Below, one piece after another: positions 34,998 to 45,153 of a stretch of DNA of 64,000 nucleotides (position 1 is the stretch's first letter; the number at the start of each line of letters is the position of its first letter). The notes under the pieces are model-generated. The model ran no database searches. It was not told the DNA's origin and saw only the letters and a program-made list of their open reading frames with translations. Origin of the DNA: Hoylesella enoeca JCM 12259 (GTDB lineage: Bacteria; Bacteroidota; Bacteroidia; Bacteroidales; Bacteroidaceae); contig NZ_BAIX01000002.1 of assembly GCF_000613405.1 (NCBI RefSeq), positions 62,001 to 126,000 on the forward strand, in the 5' to 3' direction. The position numbers were made by a program, and so were the translations under genes.

Positions 34998-35761
34998 TCA
35001 AGGCTGACTCTCGCCCTCGACATATTGTTCGAGGAACATATGCTCGCCGTCGAAGACAGCATAGGTGAATTGCCAAATCCAGTCGCCGAGGATCATCATT
35101 CGCGTCTTGCGCGACAACATCAGATCGAGTTCGATATGACGGTGACCATAGAGATAAAAGTCGACGTTGGCATGCGTTTTCATATAGTTCTTGGTGAACC
35201 GGATCAGATATTCCTTGTCCTCGCCGAGATAAGGTAACTCTTTCCCCTCGACGCGTTTCAGTGACTATGCTTGGCCCACGTCAACCCTAACCACATGCCC
35301 CAACGGGGATGCACGGCGTTGAAGAGTCGCTGACAGATGCGGTTATGGAAGATCTTCCGCAGCAGTTTGAAACGGTTATCAGGATCGCCCAGCCCGTCTC
35401 CGTGGGCCAGGAAGAACACCTTATCATAGATTTCGGTGGTGAACGGACGCGTGTGGACGATCAGTCCGCACTCCTCTTCCAGGTAGCCATAAGTCCAAAT
35501 ATCATGATTGCCGGTGAAGAAATGCACCTCAACACCCATATCAGTCAACTCGGATAGCTTGCCGAGGAATCGCGTATGGCCTTTCGGCACGACATAACGA
35601 TACTCATTCCAGAAGTCGAACATATCGCCCAAGAGATAAATCGCTGCCGCCTTGTGTTTGATGCTATCGAGAAACCTCACCAGCCTGCGCTCTTGCATCC
35701 TTCCATGTTCAATGGCCAACGAACCGAGATGGGCATCGGAAAGAAAGTAAACCTGTTTCAT
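34998..35761 (-). CDS. lpxH: UDP-2,3-diacylglucosamine hydrolase (frameshifted in this sequence)
   Basis: A metallophosphoesterase of the LpxH type, which makes lipid X in lipid A synthesis at the inner membrane. Motifs are FLSDAHLGS, YLLGDMFDFWNEY, FFTGNHDIW, FLAHGDGLGD and, after the break, VDFYLYGHRHIEL. The frame shifts at about 35261-35265: GLTWAKHS continues in another frame as LKRVEGKELPYLGEDKEYLI to a stop at 34998. One missing base restores about 254 residues, the family length. Its start overlaps the stop of the next upstream gene (ATGA). It is probably a sequencing error. Confidence 0.85.
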
Positions 35762-36078
35762 TCAAACCCCAGTTCTACGCGTGCTTCTTCACTCATCATA
35801 CTCTGATCCCATGCCGGTTCAAACACCAAATTGACATTGGCACTTTTGATATCATCGAGCGTCTCGATCTTGGTGCGCACATCATCAAGAATAAAGTCGG
35901 CTGCAGGGCAGGAAGGAGAAGTGAATGTCATATCAAGATCCACTGTCTGATCATCGTTGACATCCACTTTATAGATCATTCCCAAGTCCCAGATATTGAC
36001 CGGAATCTCGGGGTCATATACAGTCTTGAGCACATCCACGATACGCTCTTCGATCTTTGTCTTTTCTTCTTGTGTCAT
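35758..36078 (-). CDS. MIP18/SufT-type Fe-S cluster assembly protein (DUF59)
   Basis: The 106-residue DUF59 protein has the family core VLKTVYDPEIPVNIWDLGMI and FTSPSCPAADFILDDV with the conserved Cys, used in Fe-S cluster assembly or transfer. Its stop overlaps the lpxH start by 4 bases, so the two are one transcriptional unit, from a promoter near 36100 (minus-strand TACATTTG). Confidence 0.88.
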   Translation of the reverse strand: MTQEEKTKIEERIVDVLKTVYDPEIPVNIWDLGMIYKVDVNDDQTVDLDMTFTSPSCPAADFILDDVRTKIETLDDIKSANVNLVFEPAWDQSMMSEEARVELGFE

Positions 36079-36099
36079 CGCATTTTAATGTTTGTCTTG

Positions 36100-36107
36100 C
36101 AAATGTA
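36100..36107 (-). promoter_or_regulatory. Promoter of the DUF59-lpxH operon (-7 box)
   Basis: The minus strand reads TACATTTG, 22 bases before the ATG at 36078. A 22-bp array starts about 70 bp further upstream. Confidence 0.6.
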
Positions 36108-36178
36108 CACAAAATAATCCGTACTCACAAACGCCATGACGAGTGAACTATAACGACTCGCGAAGCTTCAAAAAAAAA

Positions 36179-36254
36179 CATCTGGATGTTTTACTAAAAA
36201 CGTCTGGATGTTTTATCGAAAACATCTGGACGTTTTTATCAAAATCACTAGACG
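36179..36254. repeat. Four CATCTGGATG-type units with 22-bp spacing
   Basis: Cores start at 36179 (CATCTGGATG), 36201 (CGTCTGGATG), 36223 (CATCTGGACG) and 36245 (TCACTAGACG), exactly 22 bp apart, each between A-runs and T-runs (AAAACATC...GATGTTTT). It lies upstream of the DUF59-lpxH promoter and 200 bp past the end of the His-rich lipoprotein gene. Confidence 0.85.
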
Positions 36255-36398
36255 TTTTCAATAGCTCATTTTTATGATCAGCACTACCGAGAGCGTACCG
36301 ACAGAAAAATCATACGTACCAGCAATAGGGTTTTGCGAGATAATTTCAATCTAAAACAGCGTGCAGCAATGAATATTTGATATATTTAGCATTAACAA

Positions 36399-36440
36399 AA
36401 GTCGGATGCCGAAAAGACTACATGCCCCGACATCCGACTT
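36399..36440. terminator. Hairpin after the His-rich lipoprotein gene
   Basis: AAGTCGGATG and CATCCGACTT form a perfect 10-bp stem with a loop that holds an inner CCG/CGG pairing, 27 bp past the minus-strand gene end at 36467. It probably terminates that gene. Confidence 0.65.
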
Positions 36441-36466
36441 GTATATTCGAATAAACAAGAAGAGAC

Positions 36467-37504
36467 TTACAACCAAATAGTGCCAGATTCGGCGTCACCC
36501 GAAGTGATATATTTGGTGCAATAGTCGGTCAATGCCGCATCCCACGAAATATGGAATGCTTTCATGATCGCATGCAGCAAATTGTTGCCCACGGCATCGA
36601 AACTACCGTCGGGGTGTGCTTTGACATAGGCCGGCACATCGCTTAGCTGTAATGTTGTGGGAAATCCTTCGATATATTCCTCTTGATCGGCATAAGTTAC
36701 GACCGGAATCGTGAAGTTGATATCCCAAGAAGCGATCTGAACTTGGCGAGACGAAGGACTGTAGAAGGGACTGAAACCACCGGTCTTGGGATCTTTCTTA
36801 CCGCGGTTGTCATGCAGCAAACGAATGCGCAGATCCATTGTGGTACGATCTTTCAGGAATTTGATAGCACCTTTGAGGCCGATTGGATTAGTCAGTCCTG
36901 TGAGTGTGGCCCCCTTATGATATGTTTGATCCCATGGTGTGGTGTCCACATATTTATATTCTATATAGTCGGTGGTCTTCACGCCGGCCACAGCCGCATC
37001 GGTCATTAGGTTCTTCACGTTTTCAACGGTGAAGAAATGCTGGTGAATGGCATCCTGCCCGTTCTGAACAAACTCATGATTGATCATCTCACCCTTCGCA
37101 TTATAATACTTGATAAACATCAAATAGATCGGCGCAGGATTGGGATCATCGGGCAAACTACCGTATTCATGTGATTTCAATACATAAAATTTGTCTTGAC
37201 TTCCTTTTGCAAGTCCCCATCCTTTGCCCTCTTTGAGTTCATAAGTCACCTCTTGTATACGTTTCAGATACTTAGCCTTGCTCTCGGGATTCTGATGAGG
37301 GCCGCCCTTGGTCTCGATCTTATTCCAGGAGCCGTGCATGTGGCATTCCACCAACTGGATTGTAACCTTAGTAGGGTCTTCGTGGAGTTTGTTTTCAGGC
37401 TCATTATTCGGTTTGTCAGGCTCATTGCTGCAAGCAGTGAACGACACGGCAAACAGAGCTGCACCCAGCAGCACCAACACTGATGTTAATACGTTCTTTT
37501 TCAT
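36467..37504 (-). CDS. His-rich lipoprotein of a TonB-linked uptake locus
   Basis: A 345-residue lipoprotein (signal ending FTAC, Cys25 lipidated). The N-terminal mature part has a His-containing motif, VECHMHGSWNKIETKGGPHQN, and further on HEFVQNGQDAIHQHFFTVEN, which suggest metal or metal-complex binding. I recall similar lipoproteins beside TonB-dependent receptors in Bacteroidetes but cannot name the family. It is encoded 86 bp downstream of the receptor at 37591-39776, on the same strand, and is probably surface exposed. Confidence 0.6.
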   Translation of the reverse strand: MKKNVLTSVLVLLGAALFAVSFTACSNEPDKPNNEPENKLHEDPTKVTIQLVECHMHGSWNKIETKGGPHQNPESKAKYLKRIQEVTYELKEGKGWGLAKGSQDKFYVLKSHEYGSLPDDPNPAPIYLMFIKYYNAKGEMINHEFVQNGQDAIHQHFFTVENVKNLMTDAAVAGVKTTDYIEYKYVDTTPWDQTYHKGATLTGLTNPIGLKGAIKFLKDRTTMDLRIRLLHDNRGKKDPKTGGFSPFYSPSSRQVQIASWDINFTIPVVTYADQEEYIEGFPTTLQLSDVPAYVKAHPDGSFDAVGNNLLHAIMKAFHISWDAALTDYCTKYITSGDAESGTIWL

Positions 37505-37590
37505 ATTGTTCTGTTGTTTAAAATAATTATTTACTGTTATTTACTAAATCTTACCTGTTAACTTGTCTACTCATTTCCTTGTAAATTTCG

Positions 37591-39776
37591 TCAGAAAAAC
37601 CACCCTATCGAGCATCGAATATCACGCCCCATATCGTGAGCATAATATCGTGAGCGGTTGGTATACTCTTTATATTCCTTGTTCAGAAGGTTATCCGCGG
37701 CAACCAATACACGAAATTTATTCGTTGCCGACACCTTCCAGTCGGCCCCGAGTTCAAATCCCCAAAGACCGTACGATGCCGGTGTGAAAGCAATCAGGTC
37801 GCTATCGGGATTGAAGCGTCTCTGCTTAAACACGAATCTATGCTTCAACTGCGCCCACGCATTGATACCACCGAGATGCAGTCCCGACCAAGTGACATCG
37901 TGATCAATACGCGCTGAGGGAATAAAGGGCAGATAATTGTGCGTCTTCTGTTCGTTAGCCCAAATGAGTCCCGACAACAAATGATATTCGATTTGTGCAA
38001 CAGGACGAATCCTCATATCCAAATCGACACCGCGAAAGAAAGCATCCGTCTGCTTGTATCGGAACAAAGGATAAGCACCCGAGATAATGGTGATATACTG
38101 ATGAGACGGTTCATCATAGATGTATCCGTTGATCCATTGCAAGTAACCATCAAGGCGCACATCGGCAAAAGTGCTCCGATAAACAACAGACGTAATCCAT
38201 TTAGTGCTCTGCTCAGAGTGCATCGTGGAATCACCTACGACAAACATGCCTGACCCCAACTCGTTTCCATTGCTGTAAAGTTCATAAACATGTGGTGCAC
38301 GCCATGCCAATCCGAGATTGGTTGTGAATTTCCAATGCTCCGAAGGACGATAATTCGCACCCAAATTATACGAGAAATTGCTGAAATTATGATGTCCGCC
38401 ATAGCGTTTGCCCGTATAATCATATCCGGCTGCACGCGTCTGTTGGTTGTCGAAACGCACACCGGCTTCGGCATCCCACGTTCCATGTCGATACTTTTGT
38501 ATGCCATAAATGCCAAGATCATATTCGGTGTAATTCGGAATGAGCGGCACCACTCCCGTACCGGCCTGATTCTTGTTGCGGATGTGCAAATAAGATGCGC
38601 CCGCCTCGGTGTTCCACCGATCACGACCAAGCGTCCATTTCAATTGGTTTTGGAATGAAGTGAGATCCATACTCACCGCCGGAATGTCCGAATGATTCAT
38701 CCGCCGCATACGGTTTTCCTTACGATCGTCAGCCTGGAAAGCTGTTTGCCAAAAGAAGTTGCCATACTGCCCGCCATCGAAATACACTTTACCGATAGCC
38801 GTGTGATGGACAACATGCTGGAAAGGATAGGTGATATGCCGGGTATAAGGATCGATCTCAATCGGTCGCCCCAATGCGATGCGCTCTTTCAACAGGTCTT
38901 CACTACCCATCTGTGCACTCAACATCACGCCCAATTTGAGATTATACATACTGTAAAAGCCCTCCAACCGTAGTCGTTGATGACTGTAACCGAGTGTGGC
39001 CGAGAGGTCGTGCTCGCGATAACCTGTGTTGTTGAGCAGATAATGGGCCGTTTTTTGATCACCCGAATTGGAATAGGTGCCCTGCAAGCGCCACGCAATA
39101 TCGCGACAGAGCGGCAGCGTTCCCTCGGCCTGAGCCACCGCTGAATAGCGTAATCCATTGCTCCCGTAGAGTGCACGGACATGTCCTGTTGTCTGCTCTT
39201 GTCCATAAGGCAGCCGTTTTTGCTCCATCACAATGATACCGCCGAGCGCTTCCGAACCGTATCTCACCGATTCCGCCCCCTTGATTACCTCTATCGAACT
39301 ACTGCTGTTTTGGTCTATCTCAGGCGCATGATCAGCTCCCCATTGCTGGCCGGTCTGCCTTGCGCCGTTATTGACAATCAAGATACGATTGCCATACATA
39401 CCGTTGATAACGGGTTTGGCCACTGTCGTTCCTGTCTGAATCGAACTCACACCGCTCACATGTTCCAAAAGTGAGGCAAGAGATTTGCCCATCGAGCGGT
39501 CGATCACATTCGAAGAGATCTTTTCGCTCACGCTATTCACACTCGCCTGGCGGCGTTCTCCCGTAACGACGATCTCTTTGAGCTGTTGTGCCTTGCTGAA
39601 AGCAGATTTTTTATTTTTCTTCTTCTGCGCAGTCTTGATCGTGTCGGTGTCTGCTGTCGGCATCTTGCGACATAGCTGTTTCTCATCACCTGTTGTGCAC
39701 ATAACGGCATAGCGGCAACAGACAGCAACAGAACGCATGCCACGCATCCGCAAAGCTGCAATGCATTATGCTTCAT
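37591..39776 (-). CDS. TonB-dependent outer-membrane receptor (frameshifted near the start)
   Basis: A plug-and-barrel receptor: TonB-box-like region and plug KEIVVTGERRQASVN, SVSGVSSIQ-like (here HVSGVSSIQTGTTVAKPVIN), IEVIKGAESVRYGSEALGG, then a 22-strand-type barrel ending CSIGWFF. The true signal peptide (MKHNALQLCGCVACVLLLSV... PLCAQQ) starts at 39776 in another frame. One missing G at about 39689 (CAQQ-GDEKQLCRK) joins the two and gives 728 residues. No carboxypeptidase-like N-terminal domain is present. It imports a ligand with energy from TonB. The neighbouring His-rich proteins suggest a metal, heme or siderophore-type ligand, which is inference. Confidence 0.88.
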
Positions 39777-39810
39777 TTGTTTATAAATCTGAATGAGTTA
39801 CAGTTGCAAC

Positions 39811-39905
39811 TAACCGTTAATCACATGGCAAGTAACGGTCATGTGCACGACGATTTACCATGAGTTACGTTGCGTTTAACGGCTTTTCAGCAAGCCTGTA
39901 ACATT
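39811..39905. repeat. 22-bp-period array upstream of the TonB receptor
   Basis: TAACCG, TAACGG, TTACCA, TAACGG and TAACAT begin units at 39811, 39833, 39855, 39877 and 39899, exactly 22 bp apart. The family is shared with 8765-8836 and 40538-40605. It fills the gap between the small upstream gene and the receptor, so it would lie in the leader of the receptor or between two genes of an operon. Confidence 0.75.
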
Positions 39906-39932
39906 TAATGAAAAAAAATTATTCGTAAATTC

Positions 39933-40255
39933 TCAGGCCGAAAAGGGCGGAGAATGACTGTTTATGGCATCAATATGTCGATAAACGGTCTGCGAAGTAA
40001 TGATATAAGGGGTAATTACGGTGAAGCACAACAAAGGATGAAAGTCGGCGATTGCTACCGGCGAAGCTCATGAAAAGTGAAATCGCAGATCAAACAACTG
40101 CCTTTCACCGTCGCCCCGCCATCGTTTGCTGACACTGCAACAGTTTCATTTTCCTGTGCATGATGCAGATGTGCATCCTTGACAACATGCATCAGCACGA
40201 ATGTTGCCAGCAACATCCACGCTAAAAACATTCTTCTATGTCGGTTGATACGCAT
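39933..40255 (-). CDS. Small exported His/Cys protein upstream of the TonB receptor (frameshifted in this sequence)
   Basis: About 107 residues: a basic start (MRINRHRRMFLAWMLLATFV), one signal-anchor-like helix, the His motif DAHLHHAQENE, then GSCLICDFTF. The frame breaks at about 40067 after FHE; in another frame it goes on ASPVAIADFHPLLCFTVITP... and ends NSHSPPFSA at 39933. One missing G restores the protein. The CxxC plus the Pro/Ser-rich end (SPPFSA) is a pattern I know from short Bacteroidetes proteins that precede TonB receptors. It could bind a metal. Without the correction the protein would stop at 40055. Confidence 0.6.
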
Positions 40256-40537
40256 CTTCCAATTCCTTGTATACAATAATTTCCCTTACCGATTCACCCG
40301 CATTCAAAGACAAGTCTTCATGAAATGAATCCAGCGCAAAGATAAGATTTTTATTGAGTAGTTCTTATTTCATTAGGCAGAGTTATTTAACATTAACGTT
40401 TGTTGTGCCATGAATTGCATACGTTTTCATCAAAAAATCACGATTTCTTACTTTCCGGTGGCCGTTTTCGTCAAAAACTGCAATTTATGTATTTCCCGGT
40501 GATCGCATCCTAAACACGAAAGTGCTTTGCAACAAAC

Positions 40538-40605
40538 CGTTAATCATTCTACAACAAGTCATTACTTGGCGTGCAATTAAAGCCTTTTCGCACAGCATGT
40601 AAGCG
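40538..40605. repeat. Short 22-bp-period array, CCGTTAA family
   Basis: CCGTTAATC, TTACTTGGCGTGC, ATTAAAGCCTTTTC and TGTAAGCG follow at about 22-bp steps. The string TTGGCGTGC-aATTAA is shared with 8809-8836, and the ATTAAAGCCTTTTC...TGTAA part with 39877-39903. It lies in the 500-bp gap between the small exported protein and rplQ, which holds no gene that I can support. Confidence 0.65.
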
Positions 40606-40695
40606 TCGGATGAAAATAATCAAGGAGTATAGAGAATACGATTCGACTATAAATGCTCGTAGAAACGGTAGAGAGGAACAATAAACACAAATGAA

Positions 40696-40732
40696 TTGCC
40701 CCCGGAAAACACGATCGTTTCGCCGGGGGCAA
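40696..40732. terminator. Hairpin after rplQ
   Basis: TTGCCCCCGG and CCGGGGGCAA form a perfect 10-bp stem about 30 bp past the rplQ stop. It is the likely terminator of the ribosomal cluster, although no strong T-run follows on the minus strand. Confidence 0.65.
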
Positions 40733-40760
40733 CTATTAGAAATGAAATGTTGTGACGCTT

Positions 40761-41285
40761 TTATTCAGCCTTAGGCTCTTCTGCCGGCTTTGCTTGAGGT
40801 GCTTCCTCAACGGCTTCATTGGTCTTGAGAGCCTCTTCTGTAACAGAATCAGCAGCAGGTTTAGCAGCCGAACGACGACTACGACGCGTCTTCTTAGCCT
40901 CAGCCTTAGGCGTCTTAGCCATGTTCTCATCGAAGTCTACGAGTTCGATAAAAGCAAGTTGAGCTGCATCGCCTTGACGGAAACCGAGCTTGATGACGCG
41001 TGTATAACCTCCGGGACGATTGCCCACTTTGGCAGCAACTGCTTTAAACAACTCCGTTACGGCGTATTTGTTCTGCAAATAACGGAACACAACACGGCGT
41101 GAGTTGGTTGTATCGTCCTTAGAACGAGTTATCAAGGGCTCTACATACTTCTTCAAGGCTTTTGCCTTAGCGAGAGTCGTAGTGATTCTTTTGTGCATGA
41201 TCAACGAGATTGCCATGTTAGCTAACATAGCGTCACGATGAGATGCAGTACGACCCAGATGGTTGAATTTCTTATTATGTCTCAT
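40761..41285 (-). CDS. rplQ: 50S ribosomal protein L17
   Basis: A 174-residue protein. The first 120 residues are a normal L17 ([40 protein letters not shown]). A further 50 residues ([20 protein letters not shown] onward) are low-complexity Lys/Ala/Glu-rich. It is the last gene of the ribosomal cluster, after rpoA. L17 lies near the exit tunnel of the large subunit. Confidence 0.96.
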   Translation of the reverse strand: MRHNKKFNHLGRTASHRDAMLANMAISLIMHKRITTTLAKAKALKKYVEPLITRSKDDTTNSRRVVFRYLQNKYAVTELFKAVAAKVGNRPGGYTRVIKLGFRQGDAAQLAFIELVDFDENMAKTPKAEAKKTRRSRRSAAKPAADSVTEEALKTNEAVEEAPQAKPAEEPKAE

Positions 41286-41408
41286 TTTTGTCTCTTGTTA
41301 ATTGTGGAAGAGGAGTAAGAAACTAAGGAAGTAAAGCCGTCATAAAAGTATTCTCACGACATCTTACTCATCATTTTCTACTTGCTCTTTCTCCTCTCCT
41401 ACTTCATT

Positions 41409-42401
41409 TTACTCTTTGTCTAACTTATACTTTGATATGTCGGTTCCAAAAGACAGATTCAGACCCTCGAGCAAATCATCAAGCTCTGAGAGCGATTTCT
41501 TACCGAAATTGCGGAACTTTAAAAGGTCGGTCTTATTGTATTGCACCAAATCGCCAAGCGTCTCAACATCTGCAGCTTTCAGACAGTTGAGAGCACGGAC
41601 ACTCAGGTTCATGTCAACAAGCTTGGTCTTGAGCAATTGGCGCATGTGCAAAATCTCCTCATCAAACTCTTGGTTGTTCTCCTGTTCAGGACTCTCCATC
41701 GCGATCTTCTCGTCAGAGAACAGCATAAAGTGATAAATGAGGATCTTAGCAGCCTCTTTTAATGCGTCTTTCGGACTAATGGAACCATCCGTAGAAACTT
41801 CAAGAATCAACTTGTCGTAGTCGGTCTTTTGCTCGACACGATACGGCTCCACAGAATACTTGACGTTACGGATTGGGGTGTAGATAGAATCAATAGGAAT
41901 GACGTTGACATCTGTGCAGAACTCACGATTCTCGTCAGCGGGTACATATCCGCGACCTTTATTGATGGTGAGATCAATCTGCATTGAGGATTTGGCATCT
42001 AAATGACAAATCACCAAATCAGGGTTTAACACTTCAAATCCAGTCAGATACTTAGCAATATCACCGGCTTTGAACTCTGTGAGTCCTTCCACGATAATAC
42101 TAACTTTCTCATTCTCGAATTCTTCTACTACTTGCTTGAATCTTACTTGTTTCAAATTCAAGATAATATTGGTAACATCTTCCTTAACACCCGGCACTGA
42201 GGAAAACTCATGCTCAACCCCTCCGATACGAATCGTGTTGATGGCATAACCCTCAAGCGATGAAAGAAGAATGCGACGCAATGAGTTACCGATAGTAACA
42301 CCGAATCCGGGTTCAAGCGGACGAAATTCGAACTTGCCAAATCGGTCATTGGCCTCCAACATTACAACTTTATCAGGTTTTTGAAATGCTAATATCGCCA
42401 T
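41409..42401 (-). CDS. rpoA: DNA-directed RNA polymerase alpha subunit
   Basis: The 330-residue alpha subunit has an N-terminal assembly domain ([20 protein letters not shown]) and a C-terminal DNA/activator-binding domain (about 250-330; [38 protein letters not shown]). It lies between rpsD and rplQ, as in other bacteria, and is expected to be co-expressed with them. Confidence 0.97.
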   Translation of the reverse strand: MAILAFQKPDKVVMLEANDRFGKFEFRPLEPGFGVTIGNSLRRILLSSLEGYAINTIRIGGVEHEFSSVPGVKEDVTNIILNLKQVRFKQVVEEFENEKVSIIVEGLTEFKAGDIAKYLTGFEVLNPDLVICHLDAKSSMQIDLTINKGRGYVPADENREFCTDVNVIPIDSIYTPIRNVKYSVEPYRVEQKTDYDKLILEVSTDGSISPKDALKEAAKILIYHFMLFSDEKIAMESPEQENNQEFDEEILHMRQLLKTKLVDMNLSVRALNCLKAADVETLGDLVQYNKTDLLKFRNFGKKSLSELDDLLEGLNLSFGTDISKYKLDKE

Positions 42402-42413
42402 TAATTCAATGAT

Positions 42414-43019
42414 TTATTTAGAGTACAACTCAACGATTAACTGCTCCTTAATATTTTCGGGAATATCGGCACGTTCAGGCTTGTGCAAAAACTTGCCGCT
42501 CTTTGTATTCTCATCCCATTCAATCCAAGGATATTTGCTATGATTGAAGCCTGCTAATGCAGCTTCGATAACTTCGAGAGACTTCGCCTTCTCGCGCACA
42601 CCAACAATTTGACCGGGTTTAACTGCATAAGAAGGGATATTAACTACTCGGCCATCGACAACAATATGCTTGTGGCCTACCAACTGACGTGCCGCAGCAC
42701 GCGTCGGTGCAAGCCCAAGACGAAATACGACATTGTCAAGACGACATTCGAGATTCTGAAGAAGAATCTCACCAGTAATGCCATCGGCTTTCGCAGCCTT
42801 TGTAAACATATTACGGAACTGACGCTCAAGCACTCCATACGTGTACTTGGCTTTTTGCTTCTCTGCCAACATGACACCGTACTCAGACGTTTTCCTGCGT
42901 CGGTTATTGCCATGCTGTCCAGGAGGGAAGTTTCTCTTGGACAAAACTTTGTCCGCGCCGAAGATGGGTTCACCAAAACGACGCGCAATTTTAGATTTCG
43001 GACCTATATACCTTGCCAT
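42414..43019 (-). CDS. rpsD: 30S ribosomal protein S4
   Basis: The 201-residue S4 starts [20 protein letters not shown] and has the S4 RNA-binding domain ([20 protein letters not shown]). It initiates 16S rRNA assembly. A longer frame to 43052 would overlap the end of rpsK, so I use the family start at 43019. Confidence 0.97.
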   Translation of the reverse strand: MARYIGPKSKIARRFGEPIFGADKVLSKRNFPPGQHGNNRRRKTSEYGVMLAEKQKAKYTYGVLERQFRNMFTKAAKADGITGEILLQNLECRLDNVVFRLGLAPTRAAARQLVGHKHIVVDGRVVNIPSYAVKPGQIVGVREKAKSLEVIEAALAGFNHSKYPWIEWDENTKSGKFLHKPERADIPENIKEQLIVELYSK

Positions 43020-43044
43020 AATATTTAAATTTGATTGTTGATAA

Positions 43045-43434
43045 TTATACACGACGACGCTTAGGAGGACGACAACCGTTGTGCGGTAATGGAGTTACGT
43101 CAACGATTTCAGTCACTTCAATGCCTGCACCGTGTACGGCACGAATAGCACTCTCACGACCATTACCAGGGCCTTTCACATAAGCTTTCACTTTACGAAG
43201 ACCTAGATCGAAAGCCACTTTCGCGCAATCCTCGGCTGCTGTTTGGGCTGCATAAGGAGTGTTCTTCTTAGAACCACGAAAACCCATTTTACCTGCCGAA
43301 GACCAAGAAATCACTTGCCCCTCTGCATTTGTCAGAGATACGATGATATTGTTGAATGAGCTATGAACGTGAAGTTGCCCGATAGCATCAACTTTTACTA
43401 CTCTTTTTTTAGATGTTGCTTGTTTCTTTGCCAT
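43045..43434 (-). CDS. rpsK: 30S ribosomal protein S11
   Basis: The 129-residue S11 carries [20 protein letters not shown] and the C-terminal [18 protein letters not shown], both typical. It forms part of the platform near the mRNA exit in the small subunit. It lies between rpsM and rpsD. Confidence 0.97.
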   Translation of the reverse strand: MAKKQATSKKRVVKVDAIGQLHVHSSFNNIIVSLTNAEGQVISWSSAGKMGFRGSKKNTPYAAQTAAEDCAKVAFDLGLRKVKAYVKGPGNGRESAIRAVHGAGIEVTEIVDVTPLPHNGCRPPKRRRV

Positions 43435-43524
43435 AACTTTTTAGTTTAAAAGTTTTAAGTCTGCAAGTTTTAAGTAATGGAATTGCTGTTCCGTAACTCT
43501 CAACTTTCAACTCTCAACTAAATT

Positions 43525-43905
43525 TTATTTCGTAGCCTTCTTCTTATTAGCAACCGTCTTCTTCTTTCCCTTACGGGTGCGAGCATTATTCTTTGTACTC
43601 TGACCGCGAACCGGAAGACCGTTACGATGACGGATTCCACGATAGCATCCAATGTCCATCAGACGCTTGATATTCATCTGGACCTCTGAACGGAGATCAC
43701 CTTCCACTTTGAATTCAGCGCCGATAATTTCACGGATTTTGGCTGCTTGATCGTCAGTCCACTCGTTGACCTTCAAGTCGCGGCTTACGCCGGCCTTGTC
43801 CAATATCTTTGCTGAACTACTTCGACCTATTCCATAGATATAGGTCAATGCGATTTCGCCACGCTTATTCTGGGGCAAATCTACTCCAACAATTCTTATT
43901 GCCAT
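43525..43905 (-). CDS. rpsM: 30S ribosomal protein S13
   Basis: The 126-residue S13 has [20 protein letters not shown], the helix-hairpin [16 protein letters not shown] and the basic end ([20 protein letters not shown]). It contacts the P-site tRNA and the large subunit. The start at 43905 is chosen by homology; an in-frame extension reaches 43971 in the leader. Confidence 0.97.
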   Translation of the reverse strand: MAIRIVGVDLPQNKRGEIALTYIYGIGRSSSAKILDKAGVSRDLKVNEWTDDQAAKIREIIGAEFKVEGDLRSEVQMNIKRLMDIGCYRGIRHRNGLPVRGQSTKNNARTRKGKKKTVANKKKATK

Positions 43906-43988
43906 TGTTAATAAAATAAATGAATTAAATCGATTAAACTTCTTTTGTTCAATGACGGTATCAGACAGCAAGTCTGATACGCCATCAC

Positions 43989-44105
43989 TTAGCCCTGGCG
44001 TAATTTGTACTTAGGGTTTTTTTTGTTGATAACAAACAACCGACCCTTACGACGAACGATCTTACAGTCGGGGGTTCGTTTCTTTAATGATGCTCTTGTC
44101 TTCAT
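43989..44105 (-). CDS. rpmJ: 50S ribosomal protein L36
   Basis: A 38-residue protein, [20 protein letters not shown]..., ending NPKYKLRQG. It keeps only one of the Cys residues of the classical zinc-binding C-x-x-C form, so it is a Zn-independent L36. It lies between infA and rpsM, the usual place, with stop TAA at 43989. Confidence 0.95.
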   Translation of the reverse strand: MKTRASLKKRTPDCKIVRRKGRLFVINKKNPKYKLRQG

Positions 44106-44117
44106 ATCTTTACTTGA

Positions 44118-44336
44118 TTATTTGTATCGGAAAACGATTCTGCCCTTGGTCAAGTCATACGGACTCATCTCTACTTTCACCTTATCGCCGGGCAGGATTT
44201 TGATGTAGTGCATTCTCATCTTACCCGAAATATGTGCTATGATCTGAACGCCATTTTCAAGTTCTACACGAAACATCGCATTCGAAAGTGACTCGATGAT
44301 TGTTCCGTCCTGCTCTATTGCGGATTGCTTTGCCAT
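44118..44336 (-). CDS. infA: Translation initiation factor IF-1
   Basis: The 72-residue S1-like OB-fold protein ([51 protein letters not shown]) binds the ribosomal A site during initiation. It lies between map and rpmJ. Confidence 0.97.
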   Translation of the reverse strand: MAKQSAIEQDGTIIESLSNAMFRVELENGVQIIAHISGKMRMHYIKILPGDKVKVEMSPYDLTKGRIVFRYK

Positions 44337-44338
44337 AA

Positions 44339-45139
44339 TTAATATAGTGTTCCTTCTAACTGTTCTATTTCTTCAAACGTTGATAAAATCTCTGCTTCAC
44401 CCTCACGAATGGCAATCGTGTGTTCGAAATGTGCTGCTGGTTTGCCGTCACGTGTTTTGATTGTCCACCGATCAGGCATCAACACGATATGTCGATCACC
44501 TGCTGTAATCATCGGTTCGATAGCAATACACATTCCGGCTTTCATGATCACACTGCTATTTCCCGTGTCATAATTTGGTACTTGCGGTGCTTCATGCATC
44601 TCTTTTCCAATCCCATGACCTGTAAGTTCACGAACCACTCCATAACCTTGCTTTTCGCAATACCGTTGAATGGATTGTCCTATACCGTTAATCGGACGAC
44701 CAGAAACGGCATTTCGGATTCCGATATACAGTGATTCTTTCGTCGTCTTCAACAACCGCTTAATTTCAGGACTGACTTCGCCGACACAGAATGTGTAACA
44801 ACTGTCACCGTTATATCCGTCAAGCAATGTTCCACAGTCGATCGAAATAATATCGCCATCTTTCAATATGGTTTTATCGTCAGGAATTCCGTGGACAACA
44901 ACATCGTTAACAGATGTGCAGATACTTGCCGGGAATGGGTCCCCAAAAGGATTCGGAAAATTCTTAAACGTTGGAATTGCTCCGTGATCACGGATAAACT
45001 CTTCAGCAATCCGATCCAATTGCAGTGTCGTAACACCGGGTTTTACGTTCTTGGCTAACTCGGCCAGTGTTTTACTCACCAGCCGATTAGCCTTAAACAT
45101 TAATTCAATTTCATCTTCTGTTTTCAGAAATATCTCCAT
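44339..45139 (-). CDS. map: Methionine aminopeptidase, type I
   Basis: The 266-residue pita-bread-fold metallopeptidase removes initiator Met from nascent proteins. Metal ligands and neighbours are visible in [40 protein letters not shown] and CIAIEPMI. It lies just after secY and directly before infA, the usual spc-operon order. Confidence 0.96.
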   Translation of the reverse strand: MEIFLKTEDEIELMFKANRLVSKTLAELAKNVKPGVTTLQLDRIAEEFIRDHGAIPTFKNFPNPFGDPFPASICTSVNDVVVHGIPDDKTILKDGDIISIDCGTLLDGYNGDSCYTFCVGEVSPEIKRLLKTTKESLYIGIRNAVSGRPINGIGQSIQRYCEKQGYGVVRELTGHGIGKEMHEAPQVPNYDTGNSSVIMKAGMCIAIEPMITAGDRHIVLMPDRWTIKTRDGKPAAHFEHTIAIREGEAEILSTFEEIEQLEGTLY

Positions 45140-45153
45140 CCGACAGAATTAAC

